NCBI GenBank assembly: GCA_009746045.1
Contig: RPFO01000850.1
Coordinates: 175,001 to 202,500, forward strand
Length of the DNA: 27,500 nucleotides
DNA from: Mesostigma viride
Lineage: Eukaryota > Streptophyta > Mesostigmatophyceae > Mesostigmatales > Mesostigmataceae
Direction of reading: 5' to 3'
The position numbers were made by a program, and so were the translations under genes. This document shows positions 1 to 9,416 of the stretch, in pieces. Position 1 is the stretch's first letter. Each line of letters begins with the position of its first letter. A model generated the notes under the pieces. It saw only the letters and a program-made list of their open reading frames with translations, had not been told where the DNA came from and made no database searches.

Positions 1-22
1 AGTCACAACAGAAAAACCGCGG

Positions 23-283
23 CTAAAGGCGACAGTTCTCATGAATGCATTCCATGCCCTCACGTACAACAAGATGCATGAGGGCATGCCTCAACACAAC
101 CAGACTAGAAGCAGTAAAACCAGCGCAAACAAACACATCATGCACTCCTAAACATGAACCAAGTGCCAGCTGTCTTAGTCTGTAATGCCTGCATGGGTGG
201 CTGCCAGCGCCCGACATGAAACCCAGCAACGGCTCAGCAAGATCCGCAGCCCCTCTAACATGGGCAATCATGCCACACATACG
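23..283 (-). CDS. possible further exon of the ankyrin gene
   Basis: Acceptor CTCTAGCAG at 284 follows a pyrimidine-rich tract and would be in phase 0 with the previous donor. The open frame starts RMCGMIAHVRGAADLAEPLL and stays open to 23. There is no recognisable domain and codon use is ordinary, so this could be intron. Confidence 0.25.
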   Translation of the reverse strand, partial: RMCGMIAHVRGAADLAEPLLGFMSGAGSHPCRHYRLRQLALGSCLGVHDVFVCAGFTASSLVVLRHALMHLVVREGMECIHENCRL

Positions 284-495
284 CTGCTAGAGAGTAATAT
301 ATCCTTCATAAGAGGGGGGGGGGTGGAAAAGAAAGCCTGATGTGAATGTTGGATATAAACGAGGGAAAATTTAGAGGAGGCATGATGGAGGCGTGCACTA
401 ATCAATGTACATGAATGCCAACCTGCTTTCTGTAAGGTGCCATTGAAGTTCCTTACCCCCGGTCCCCGCACTGTCCTCCATGCGCAGTGGCATAC

Positions 496-857
496 CTTGA
501 ACTGCGTCTCAGACAGCAGCTTGTGGTGGCTGTTCTGCTGGCGGCCCCACTGCACCATGATCCGCGCCTTCTGGCCCGGCCCCAGCTTGTCCCCCCCAAC
601 CCTCTTCACGTACACCGGGTAGAGTGACGACAGCAGCACCTCGATGCAGCGCGCGTGGCCGCGCTCCGCCGCGATGTGCAGGGACGTCTTCAGATAGATG
701 GGGTCCACTGCCAGCACCTCGGCGCCATGGTTCACCAGGTAGCGCGCCGCCAGGTCATGGCCATAACGGCACGCCACCATGAGAGCCGTCTGCAGGCCCA
801 CGCATAGGTGGAGGTATTGCGAATCATAGCCGGCATCAACCAACAGGTGAGCGCCAT
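496..857 (-). CDS. ankyrin gene exon with two repeats
   Basis: Two bases plus 120 codons, from acceptor ACTGCAG to CAGTTCAAG|GTATGC. It begins GAHLLVDAGYD, then a full repeat from TALMVACRYGH to NHGAEVLAVD, then TSLHIAAERGHARCIEVLL. The basic tail YVKRVGGDKLGPGQKARIM shows no domain I recognise. Confidence 0.85.
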
Positions 858-2819
858 CTGCAGTTTTATATGTGGAGGGGTTGAGGTATAATATATTGAC
901 AGGTCAAAGCCATATGCCTAAGGCCAACGTGTAGATCGAGGGGGATTGTACTTGCCACTTGATATGGGGAACGTGGTTGTTATCAGTAATTAACATGATT
1001 CGTTACATGGTAGCGCAGCACGGCACAAACCTTCAAAGTCGTGCTGGTTGTCACACTGCAAGAGGTACCTAAAATAGGGCGGTGTCTGCCTGGCGGAGGG
1101 TCTTCCATAATAATTATGGCACCGCTATATGCAGGGTGCCTGGCATGCAATTGGGCCGTTGTCAGGCACCCCCTTGGCCCCCCAGCATGGGTACCGTTGC
1201 AGATGGTATAGACACTGCCAGGTACATGGCCACCAGGCAGGTGCCTACCCGCAACGGCCATTCCCACGGGACATATACACTATCTAGATGTGAACAGAAA
1301 CATCAATGAGACAACTAGCGCCGGCCACATTCGTACAAACAAAGGCAGGGCAGCAGTTCGCCACCCGAGGCAAACTGTTGCAATGCATGGGTGCCTCCCC
1401 CTACATGGCAACCAAGCATGGTTGCCATCGGAACGATAAAATCTCTCATCGCTCCCATGGCCGTATAACACCCACAAGACTGGCTAAAACTGACTAACTC
1501 TCTTCTCAGCCAACTTGGCCAGCAATGTCCGCAGTCCCGTGCGCTTACCATGATCCATGGGCCAATCAACGCTGTCAAGAAGAGCTCGCACATTGCTTCA
1601 GCCTGCGGCACGTACATGCTTAGTTCATTAAACTGACGGCGAGATTGTCTGCCCGCCTATGTTGCCGCCCAATGCCTGTGAAAGCAGCCCACCATGCCAG
1701 GTCAAGGCTGGGTGACATGGAGAGTTTGCCCCTTGGCTACCGTAGTGGTCAAGATCACTTTGCGACGAACCTACTTTGCGACCCAAAAACAGGGTGAAAT
1801 TTATATTTTGCGACCCAAAATGAAGGCAAAGTTTTAGGTTTGCGAGCCCATCGACTTGTTTATGGTCAGTGGCTGGTACCCAGCTTAATGAATGATAAGG
1901 TACTCGCCTACCCAAGTGTTTCGACTCATCATGCACTGATAAGTCTGATTAGTTATAATATAGGGCCCGGTGCGGCCATGGAAGGTGAGCTTCATGACCT
2001 GTCTACTTGGGGCCGTGCGGCACGGCGCAGGCGCGACGCGGTAACATTTGAACTTTGCGACCCAAAATGAAGCCCATGAAAAGCAGTTTGCGAGGTCGAT
2101 TCGCAAAGTAGTTCGTCGCAAAGTGATCTTGACCACTACGGTAGTAACAAGAGCCAAGATACTTGCTGGTTGCTTGCAAAACACCGTGGGGTACGAGGAA
2201 AAGAATATAAAATGAAATAAAGAGCAACGATGTCGTCTCAGCAGGGGGGTTGCAAACGCACCATCCGGCTTCGGTCACGGATGTTGACAGGCGCTCCAGC
2301 CTCCAGAAGCTTTCGGACACCCTGTGTGCAGGAATAAATATCAGCCAGGAGCGAATCCGTGGGTTTTTTTTACAATGGAACGCAAAAAAGATATAGGAAC
2401 GAGATTTCAATGGTAATCGTGCAGAGGCACGTTGTGCTAGAGATCACGCTGATCTGGCGATCCGTGCGGCTTGCTTACATTACGTACATGGATAAAAAAA
2501 AAATGAACAATAAGACATTGATGACAGCAACAACGCGTGCAGATCAACGCAAACATCTGGGATGGTAACTTTGTGCTAAACATTACCCACGCACGCACGG
2601 CCAACTCACCTCTTCATCGCCCTTTTGTGCGCACCTATGCAGTGGTACGCGTTTGGCATTGTCAACATGAGACCTCGACACCTTTGGCATCCTTTTCAAG
2701 GCATCCTTAAGCGACTCTGGACCATCCGCGGCTCTTTCGCTGGCTTTCTTCTTTACATTGTGATCATGGAGGACCTCCCACGAAGGATCGCCCAGGCACG
2801 CAGATATCTTGGCTCCCAT
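496..2819 (-). CDS. N-terminal part of an XB3/XBAT32-like ankyrin-repeat protein
   Basis: Exons 2819-2610, 2321-2262 and 857-496 are supported; the gene continues past the left edge. The first ATG gives MGAKISACLG: Gly2, Ser6 and Cys8 suit N-myristoylation plus palmitoylation, so membrane attachment is likely. Joined exons 1 and 2 give one full ankyrin repeat (KRVPLHRCAQKGDEE then GVRKLLEAGAPVNIRDR). Exon 3 holds QTALMVACRYGHDLAARYLV and TSLHIAAERGHARCIEVLL. The phrases QTALMxACRYGH and LHxAAxxGHARCI recall plant XB3/XBAT32-type E3 ligases, which start MG..., carry ankyrin repeats and end in a RING finger. The RING would lie outside the window, so ligase activity is inference. Exon 2 ends in phase 0 and exon 3 starts needing one base, so a short exon carrying the PLHxAAxxG half of a repeat is missing or lost. 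Confidence 0.7.
858..1483. other. ankyrin gene intron, no other feature
   Basis: No frame on either strand looks coding. A 20-base neighbourhood near 1137 and 1230 carries inverted GGTGCCTG/CAGGCA words but nothing stronger. Confidence 0.4.
1484..1595 (-). pseudogene. orphan exon-like coding stretch in the ankyrin intron
   Basis: Minus-strand frame reading NVRALLDSVDWPMDHGKRTG and then LRTLLAKLAEKRVSQF before TAG. It looks like a real protein C-terminus. A donor CATG|GTAAGC at 1548 would also join in phase to the next ankyrin exon, but the result lacks the expected PLHxAA half-repeat. The start is unclear because an in-frame TGA lies two codons upstream of NVR. Confidence 0.35.
1740..2141. 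mobile_element. MITE with 31-bp perfect terminal inverted repeats and TA duplication
   Basis: Both ends read CCGTAGTGGTCAAGATCACT inward, perfect for 31 bp and then continuing after one indel. It is flanked by TA at 1738-1739 and 2142-2143. The 402-bp interior has no transposase and contains repeated TTTGCGA(C/G) motifs in both orientations. TA duplication and size suggest a Tc1/mariner-type non-autonomous element. It sits in an intron of the ankyrin gene. Confidence 0.85.
2262..2321 (-). CDS. ankyrin gene exon 2
   Basis: Exactly 20 codons (GVRKLLEAGAPVNIRDRSRM) between acceptor CACACAG and donor ATG|GTGCGT. It completes the first ankyrin repeat in frame (V--LLEAGA-VN--D). Confidence 0.78.
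2610..2819 (-). CDS. ankyrin gene exon 1 with start codon
   Basis: Seventy codons. ATG at 2819 is the first ATG in frame (AGAATGGGAGCC). A basic, charged stretch (NVKKKASERAADGPESLKDA) separates the lipidation motif from the first ankyrin helix VPLHRCAQKGDEE. Donor GAG|GTGAGT is a strong consensus, phase 0. Confidence 0.75.
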
Positions 2820-3190
2820 TCTAGCCAACGTCCTGGATCCACAAGTACACAAATTATCTAGAGTCCCAAATTGTGCTCACGAATTATTAGGTATGGCACA
2901 AGGAGCTAAGTTCTCTAGCCATGTCACGCCGGTCAACATGGGTCGCCTCTCTTGCCGAACCATCCTTATTTATAATTCATTTCGGCAGGCGGATAAGGAA
3001 TTAAACACCGTTTAGCCAGAAGCACCGACACAAAGTCAGCAATTAGCCCATCTCCTTCCCAACCGGAACATCCCTGCACTCGATATTAATTTATGTCCGG
3101 CTGCTTATCAGGTCATATCCATCACACTCAACGTACACAAGGTCATATTTTTCTGCAGATTCAGGGCAGATTAGACTTTTTCTTGCTCTG
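2820..3190. promoter_or_regulatory. upstream region of the ankyrin gene
   Basis: Expected promoter and 5' UTR for the minus-strand ankyrin gene. AT-rich patches occur (for example TATTTATAATTCATTT near 2967), but no TATA element can be singled out. Confidence 0.3.
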
Positions 3191-3193
3191 AAC

Positions 3194-3219
3194 AATCATT
3201 TTCTTCGAAGAAAATGATT
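3194..3219. repeat. 26-bp perfect palindrome
   Basis: AATCATTTTCTTC followed directly by its complement, centre TTCGAA, no loop. There is no coding context nearby. Confidence 0.9.
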
Positions 3220-3507
3220 CACCAGCAGCAGCGTCCATGATACCCGAAAATCAACAGCTGCCGGAATCTCAACTCTGAGATCCTTGACTTCCGGCATCCT
3301 GTGCAGTTGCCACGTTTCAACTTCCATGCATCCAGAGTGCAGACTGCAGGGTATCAAAACGACGCACGAGGCCTTCACGGGCACCCCAACTAGGGCACCC
3401 CAACTTAGGCTCAACTAGGGCCTACGCTTATGGTTACCTATTAATTGTGGCATTAATTAATTAATTAAACTCGTGCTCCCGTTGGGGAGTCACGGAGAAA
3501 GTCCCCA

Positions 3508-3543
3508 ATGGATGGATGGATGGATGGATGGATGGATGGATGG
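3508..3543 (+). repeat. (ATGG)9 microsatellite
   Basis: Nine uninterrupted ATGG units. It is followed at about 3588 by three 11-bp units of AAGCTATCTAC. Confidence 0.95.
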
Positions 3544-3639
3544 ACTATGCCAGATGGATGGGTGGGTACACGCAATCCTACCGGTCTAAGCTATCTACAA
3601 GCTATCTACAAGCTATCTACTACAAAAGGCAGTCCTACT

Positions 3640-3859
3640 ATCAAAGAGACAACCAGCGCAGGCCAGAAATCGGGAGAATCCGGACCATGGTAGCTCGAGC
3701 CTGCCGTTATCTTTTCCGCGTTTTCGAGTCGTTCAGGATGATGAAGATGAATGGTGATGGAAATGTGTATCCTTGTGCATTGAAATTATGGCTGGCTTAC
3801 GTGTGGAGCGACTAGATGACCTAGACGGTGGGGCCGGAAACAGCATGCTTGATCAGGGC
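3640..3859 (+). repeat. 220-bp dispersed repeat, copy A
   Basis: Matches 12318-12537 in inverted orientation over 220 bp with no gap and only four mismatches by eye, and 5332-5492 inverted over 161 bp. In this orientation a frame reads through RRPEIGRIRTMVARACRYL to a TAG near 3815. Not recognised as any known family. Confidence 0.9.
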
Positions 3860-3906
3860 CTACTATAGATAGTCCTACTATAGATCTATGGTGCCCGCGA
3901 CCCTCA

Positions 3907-4014
3907 CTAGGGGTCTTGTCTAGCATGCCGTCCACGTTGGTAAACACGCTCCTTCCCCACTGCAGGGGGGTTGTTGTCCTCTATGACCTGGGCCCACTTG
4001 GCCTTGTCCATCAT
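3907..4014 (-). pseudogene. mobile-element C-terminal module, copy 1 (KWAQVIEDNNPPAVG)
   Basis: Thirty-five codons starting MMDKAKWAQVIEDNNPPAVG and ending HARQDP then TAG. The upstream context YLLKQ is also open. It resembles the plus-strand stretch at 12864-12998 in the spacing K.(K/R)W..V(I/M)....P..VG..R(V/M). Not recognised as a known domain. Confidence 0.5.
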
Positions 4015-4156
4015 CTGTTTCAGTAAGTACTTGCGTGTCCGTCATGCGCAAAGGCATGCCACGGATAACTATGCTAATCTCATTAGAAAAAATAATTAGA
4101 CAAAAGTTTAATTAAACAAATATCGTCTGCATCATTCCCCAACCCGCCATTAAGCA

Positions 4157-4372
4157 CTAGATGGGGATGTAATCCTCATCCGAGCTGTCCTCTACAACTG
4201 TAATGGCAGACGAGGCGTTAGTGTAGCGGCTATCCTCAGGGCCAATAACCTCCACCTGGGGACTTCTACCCTGGCTAGCAACGGGCCGCGGGGCCCGTGG
4301 GGAGAAAACAGGAGCATACCCCTAAGGAAGGTGCTGATCGCAGATGGCAGCCCATTTCTCCTTGTCAATCAT
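4157..4372 (-). pseudogene. coding relic with acidic C-terminus, module copy 2
   Basis: Starts MIDKEKWAAICDQHLP, has an in-frame TAG at 4322-4324, then continues GYAPVFSPRAPRPVAS and ends AITVVEDSSDEDYIPI then TAG. The TAG could instead be an intron end (CCTTAG|GGG). The acidic tail looks like genuine coding sequence, probably from a decayed mobile element. Confidence 0.5.
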
Positions 4373-4378
4373 CTGTTT

Positions 4379-4560
4379 TCAAATCACCGAGAGGCCTATA
4401 GGCCCCCCATGTCCGTCCTCTACGAGCTGTTCTTTGAAGGTGCGGGCCTTGTGGCGTCTAACCTGGCTGGGCCCGGCCCACGTGAGGAGGTTCCGGCCCG
4501 GCTGGGCGGGGCGCAACCCTGCAGAGGGGCCACGTGAGGTGTCTACTTGTGGCATACCTT
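4379..4560 (-). pseudogene. coding relic upstream of module copy 2
   Basis: Open minus-strand frame reading PAQPGRNLLTWAGPSQVRRH and KARTFKEQLVEDGHGG before TGA. It lies directly upstream of the MIDKEKW stretch in the same orientation, so it is probably the same decayed protein. Function unknown. Confidence 0.35.
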
Positions 4561-4572
4561 GGTTAACTCGGG

Positions 4573-5331
4573 TCAGTGAGGGTACTGTGCCAGACCCCCC
4601 AAACCCATCATAATATAGAATAACATGCAAAGCTGGCCTGTGGGCACCCAAACCATGATTTTCCCATGTAAATGGGATGCAGTGATTGGGGTCCATCCCA
4701 CCCACTGATCGGATGGGGGGTATATACCCCTTTCAGTGCCCAGTATTACGCAAAAACGGACAAATGAGACCACGCTACTTCAGGGGCATATCCCCTAGGA
4801 CAATTGGGGCAAAGTTACTCATGTTTCAATATATTTCCCGCATATACTATCGTATAAGCTGAGGTTGCCTACCTAATTCGGGAGCCGCCCTCGAATGTTG
4901 CGTATTATTGAAGTAATTAATTTCCCCTTAAAAACAGCACTTTTTGATGAGGCTGCAAAAAATAAATCAAATCACAGACACATATTTAGAGCCTGGGGAG
5001 ACAAAATCAAATACTACACATATCGACAAGTGATGCCACAAAGTTTGAGCTCATTCTGACTACAAACGTGGAAGAAATTAATTTTGGCGGTTGGCCACCT
5101 GTGCAGACGCTAAGGATTAACCCAAGGCAACAGTGAGTATTAATGCACACTTTAACACTTCCTATGCCATCCAAAAGGCTCCTGACCATGCCCAATTTGA
5201 CTACAATGTACTAGGAGTTGGCTGGGCACGTCATGTGCCCTGCCTTACCTCGACATGGGCAACCTGTTGCGTGTGTGCACAACAAAGAGGTAGGTAGCTC
5301 TACATGCCTAGCCAACACTCCTAAACCATAA
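4573..5331. other. intergenic, nothing recognised
   Basis: AT-rich, no convincing frame. The word TGTGGCATACCTTGGTTAAC at about 4550 recurs at about 9543, a sign of dispersed repeats. Confidence 0.4.
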
Positions 5332-5492
5332 GTAAGCCAGCCATGATTTCAATGCACAAGGCTACACATTTCCATCTCCATTCATATTCATCATCCTGAA
5401 CGACTCGAAAACGCGGACAAGATAACGGCAGGCTCGAGCTACCATGGTCCGGATTCTCCCGATTTCTGGCCTGCGCTGGTTGTCTCCTTGAT
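5332..5492 (-). repeat. 220-bp dispersed repeat, truncated copy B
   Basis: 161 bp sharing one end exactly with copies A and C and ending abruptly at GTAAGCC. It has several substitutions, including a stop inside the frame that is open in copy A. Confidence 0.88.
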
Positions 5493-6715
5493 ATTCCAGG
5501 TTTATGGTGTGCGCATCATCCCAAAACCAAGCTGTCAAAATTCAAACACACCCTTGAAAGCCATATCCACTAATTGCCCACCAACCAAGGGTAACAACAG
5601 ACACCCCACAGAGAAAGCATAAGTATCATACATGTTGCATGCTTGCCAAGGCTTCTTACCATGGTTACCTTGCCTTGCTAGCATATGAATTAGGGCTCTC
5701 CCATTTTAGTGGGAGAAAGGCCAACAAGACAACGATAACCCCTACCTACGTGCAGTTCCACCCATGCAGTATGCCCCTCAGAAAAACCACTGCCACCTTT
5801 CTTTCCATGCATGCAGCACAATTGTTTGCCAACAAGAAACAACCTCAAGCTTGTGAACCTCTAACTGCAATGAAGCCGCTGCTAAGAAAGGTTGCCTCAA
5901 TATTCACACAAAACTGAGTGCTGTTAGCAATCTCCTTCCAAGAAACCACTCAGCAAATGCCTGACAACTTGACGACATGCCATGGCTCGATCACGCTTTA
6001 ATGACACGTCCCAGCCATGAACGTACATAAAAACCACTAAAAGGTGCCAGAAATCTGGCGATGCGCAGCACGCAATGGCATGCTACCTGGCGCTAACTGC
6101 ACGGAAAGAAACCGAAAACTTGCGGATAACCCATAAAGGAAGCGAAACATTCATAGGGTGATGCTGAGCACACGATTGTACCATTACCGGCATAGTCCTT
6201 CGCCCACTGAGCGGCGCAAGAAAGAACAACCTTCCATGGAATAAAGTGCATCTCGCGAGCCTGGAGAGTGTCTTACCGATCATGACGGAAAACTTGCCGA
6301 AACCCAGCAGTTTTTTAAAAGCTTTACCTAAAACAATTTAAACGCATCCTTGACGCTAAGTAAATCCCATAAAAACTGACAATCATCGCCGCCACTGAGC
6401 GTGCATTCTAATTCATTCCTCTCGACGAAAACTTCAGATTGTACCCCCGTGGGGATGGTCATCAATAAAATCATCGACACTGCAAAAGGCACGAACTCCG
6501 CTACGAAGTAACATCATAAACTCATCGCACATTTTCTCTGCATTCCGTGAGCTATCTTTTTCTACTCTGCCTGAAAGCACCTCGCCATGCTGGCCAGCTC
6601 CGGTAGGGGTGCGCGCACCGTGCACCACTTTTTCACGGTACGGACGGCTACCGCGAATTTTTCGGCTAAAAAAAAATCGCGCCGGGACCGTCACCTTAAC
6701 ATTTTGTTATTAAGG
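5493..6715. other. intergenic, nothing recognised
   Basis: Open frames here are short and show no protein-like composition. No repeats beyond short A-runs. Confidence 0.4.
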
Positions 6716-6765
6716 TGGTTAAATGGAAACAAACAACACCCATTTCCCCGGATAAACGGCGCACG
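6716..6765 (+). repeat. 50-bp dispersed repeat, copy 1
   Basis: Shares TGGTTAAATGGAAA(C/T)AAACA and the following CACCCATTTCCCCGGA with 9568-9619, same orientation, with a two-base indel near the end. Confidence 0.85.
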
Positions 6766-6921
6766 ATCTGTTACGCGACAGTGATCACAATGTATTTGGC
6801 CACAATCCATGTGAGGGCTTCAGTTTTGACGGCCAACCCTTGAGTCCGATTACGCGAGTCCGCATAGATTTGTACGTCATGGCTGTCGGCGACCGATATC
6901 TCCCCCTTGCATATTTATATC

Positions 6922-7103
6922 AAGGAGTGTTGCCGGCTCCGGGAGGACCGGCTGGACCTGGAGGGCCAGCGGGCCCCATGGTCGGCGCGCGGACCTGGAT
7001 GTCATATTGGCGTCAGCGCTTGTCGGTGGCGCTGACTCGGGCCATGGCTGACATCATGCTCCGCCGTACGCGGGCTGATTTTGCGGTGCAGCAGGGCTAT
7101 TAG
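6922..7103 (+). pseudogene. 5'-truncated non-LTR retrotransposon C-terminus
   Basis: Reads ECCRLREDRLDLEGQRAPWS, then after a frameshift RTWMSYWRQRLSVALTRAMA to a TAG at 7101-7103. It is closely parallel to the end of the element at 7311-7793, but homology stops at the ECC codons, as expected for 5' truncation during target-primed reverse transcription. Confidence 0.7.
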
Positions 7104-7223
7104 GTTCCTCCCGTTAGGAGTTTCCATTGGTCTTATCGTAGTATAGAGCTTTGACATGGCTCTGTAGTATATAGGTTTATAGCTGGGTGTTTGCTTTGGT
7201 TTGAGTGAATCATTTCACTCTGC

Positions 7224-7262
7224 TGTAAGTAATTATATTTTTAATATATATTTTAATATATA
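7224..7262 (+). repeat. AT-rich retroelement tail, copy 1
   Basis: TGTAAGTAATTATATTTTTA preceded by a 7-bp hairpin GAGTGAA/TTCACTC with a TCAT loop (7203-7220). The same 20-base word occurs at 9417. It contains TGTAA, the algal poly(A) signal, about 120 bases after the stop codon at 7103. Confidence 0.7.
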
Positions 7263-7310
7263 TACGGGTGGTGTGTGCCATGGTTCGGTCGTTCTTTCCC
7301 CACTAGCTCC

Positions 7311-7793
7311 ACCATCAAGTGCGAGGACGCGGATGGGGCCGCCCTCTACTCACCCAACCACCGCCCCGACATTACCGTGCTTGACTACGACGGGCAGGGT
7401 TGCCACCTGCTCAGCATCGATGTCTCCGTGGCTCGGCCACTCTCCGGTCGCCACATCCTCCGGGCGGCTGTGGATGCCGGCGCTGCTGCCGCTGTGGCTG
7501 AGCGCGACAAGTTTGCCTCCAGCTACGGCAATGTGGGGCCCCACCGGGTCATCCCCTTTGTCCTTGAGGAGTTCGGGGCCATGGGCCCCAAGACAGCGGA
7601 GTTTTTCCACGAGTGCTGCCAGCGCCGTGAAGACCGCCTCGACCTGACGACCTCGAGGGTCAGACCGCCCCGTGGTCGGCCCGCACGTGGTCCTCGTATT
7701 GGCGGCAGCGCCTGTCACTCGCCCTCACTCGCACCGTGGCTGATGTGTTATTCCGCCGCACCCGGGCCGACTTTGTCGCGACCCATGCGGTCT
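7311..7793 (+). pseudogene. non-LTR retrotransposon C-terminal region with one frameshift
   Basis: Reads SPNHRPDITVLDYDGQGCHL, LSIDVSVARP and YGNVGPHRVIPFVLEEFGAM. This is the RPD-x-D...D(V)...G--F-P-V-E-FG arrangement found after the reverse transcriptase in algal non-LTR elements. A single-base shift near 7645 separates this from DDLEGQTAPWSARTWSSYWR and RRTRADFVATHAV then TAG. The upstream RT domain is absent. Confidence 0.7.
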
Positions 7794-7859
7794 AGATCCC
7801 TTCCAGGCCTGCATGGTGGGCTGCATGGCAGCGCTGTTAATTGCTGCGTGTAGTTTTGC

Positions 7860-8340
7860 GATGTATAGTTAGTTGTACCTTGTGCAGCTGGCGTGATGCT
7901 GCAGTTGGATGTCCGTATCAGATTACTATTAATTTCTTCAGGGTTATTCTCCCTGGTCAGGGTTATTCTCCCTAATCGGGCTTTTCCTTATGTTGCATGC
8001 CCATCTCACCTCCGTAATCTATCATTCTCAAGGAATATATATTATACGGAGATGTGCGCATGGATCGCAAACATATGCCCGGACGACCAGCCTGGGACAA
8101 CCTCAGTGCTCCCGGCAATCCCAGCAGGAATAACAGGATATGGCACGCCCATGCAACCGACAACACCGCGCAAACCCCTGCAATCGGGGAGTGTGTGAGC
8201 TATTACCCTGACATCGACTCCTACATACACATAAGGGTGCATCGCTGCGCGGTCCCGCCGCCGCCGGCGTTATCAAACAAGTCTACTACAGGAGACACCC
8301 GGCGGCCATGGGCAAAGTGATTACAGGCCACACTATGTGC
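7860..8340. other. 3' flank of retroelement, nothing coding
   Basis: Contains a short tandem duplication of CAGGGTTATTCTCCCT (7940-7973). No frame looks genuine. Confidence 0.4.
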
Positions 8341-8399
8341 TTTTCAGCACATCGATCAATGTCACCGCATTCGAGTGGTCCCGTGGTCACTGCCACATG

Positions 8400-9255
8400 C
8401 GCACGGCATGCATGTTACCCTTCAGTTGGACGTACGACCCCACCACAGTGATACAAGAAGACATCGCATGGTTGCAATGATGCCGTTGGTACTGCAAGGG
8501 GCGCCTTGACGCGCTCTCTCTGGACCCGCTCGAGTTCGGGTGGGGATCCTCACTAACCGGCGGCGGCAACCATATGACGAAGTGCCTCTTCGAGTACATT
8601 GCAGATTGGGGATACCGGCTTCTTCTACATGAACATCACAGGATGCACCCCGGCGGCGGGTCGCGAGCCGGCTCCGATGGCACCCCGAGTGGCCGGGCTA
8701 CCCCTGGATCAAGAACATTACCTTAGTAGGCAGAGGATCACCCACTGGTCGACAAACGACCGGGCCACCGACGTCTGGTCGAACACCAGGCTGCTATACT
8801 AATAATGCACCGGGCCATTGGGGTCAATTCCCAACTGCCCCATCGGTACTCCCACGCGGCGGCGTGCCTATTATATGCACCTTCGATCCCAGAGGAAACA
8901 ATTGAACACCGATTCCTGGAATCATTGCCAGCTCACAGGGCCGGTTTGGCAATTATTACTGGGTATATGGTGGGCAAAGTGGATGGCTATTAGATCACCA
9001 CCCACCGTCACAGTCATTATATCTACGGTCGTTTTTGGTATCATTGGGACACGGGACGAGAGCCTCAGTCACAGCCAACCATGAGATGGCCCAGGGCTTC
9101 GTACAACGATGCTCCACACCATTTGGCAAGAACGCAATGAGACTGTCTTGACACTACGCGCCGAGTACACTACTAGAGGTGGCGTGGTCCGCCGATTTAT
9201 ATCCTCCTGGAACCTGGCCATGCGTCGGTATTGGCTCCGGGCGACGGAACACTGA
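8400..9255 (+). pseudogene. decayed non-LTR retrotransposon, RT-tail to zf-RVT region
   Basis: Coherent pieces occur in changing plus frames: FGWGSSLTGGGNHMTKCLFE and IADWGYRLLLHEHH (8533-8640). Then EETIEHRF with WNHCQLTGPVWQLLLGIWW (8890-8980), a zf-RVT-like ET..H.F..C......VW pattern. Last comes MLHTIWQERNETVLTLRAEY to RRYWLRATEH then TGA (9110-9255). W.ERN is common near the ends of non-LTR polyproteins. Several frameshifts make it non-functional. Confidence 0.6.
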
Positions 9256-9334
9256 CACCAAGCATGGGACCCGGGCCCTACCAATGATGTCCTAAGCCTA
9301 TGAATTGGAAGTCTTTCATGCACTCATTGGATGA

Positions 9335-9368
9335 ATAAGGTCTTTACACTCGAGTGTAAAGACCTTAT
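9335..9368. repeat. 34-bp perfect palindrome
   Basis: ATAAGGTCTTTACACTC followed immediately by its reverse complement, centre CTCGAG, no loop. It lies between the retroelement stop codon and the AT-rich tail at 9417. Confidence 0.92.
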
Positions 9369-9416
9369 AGATCATGCCGGGGCGACGATATATATCTTCA
9401 GATCCTCAGATTCTGA

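Noticed and set aside
1595-1737. Candidate missing ankyrin half-repeat (HWAAT) after CTTTCACAG
   Set aside because: Phase does not fit exon 2 and a TAG follows at once; no donor restores the frame.
7350-7718. Antisense frame over the retroelement C-terminus
   Set aside because: Shadow of the GC-rich plus-strand coding frame.
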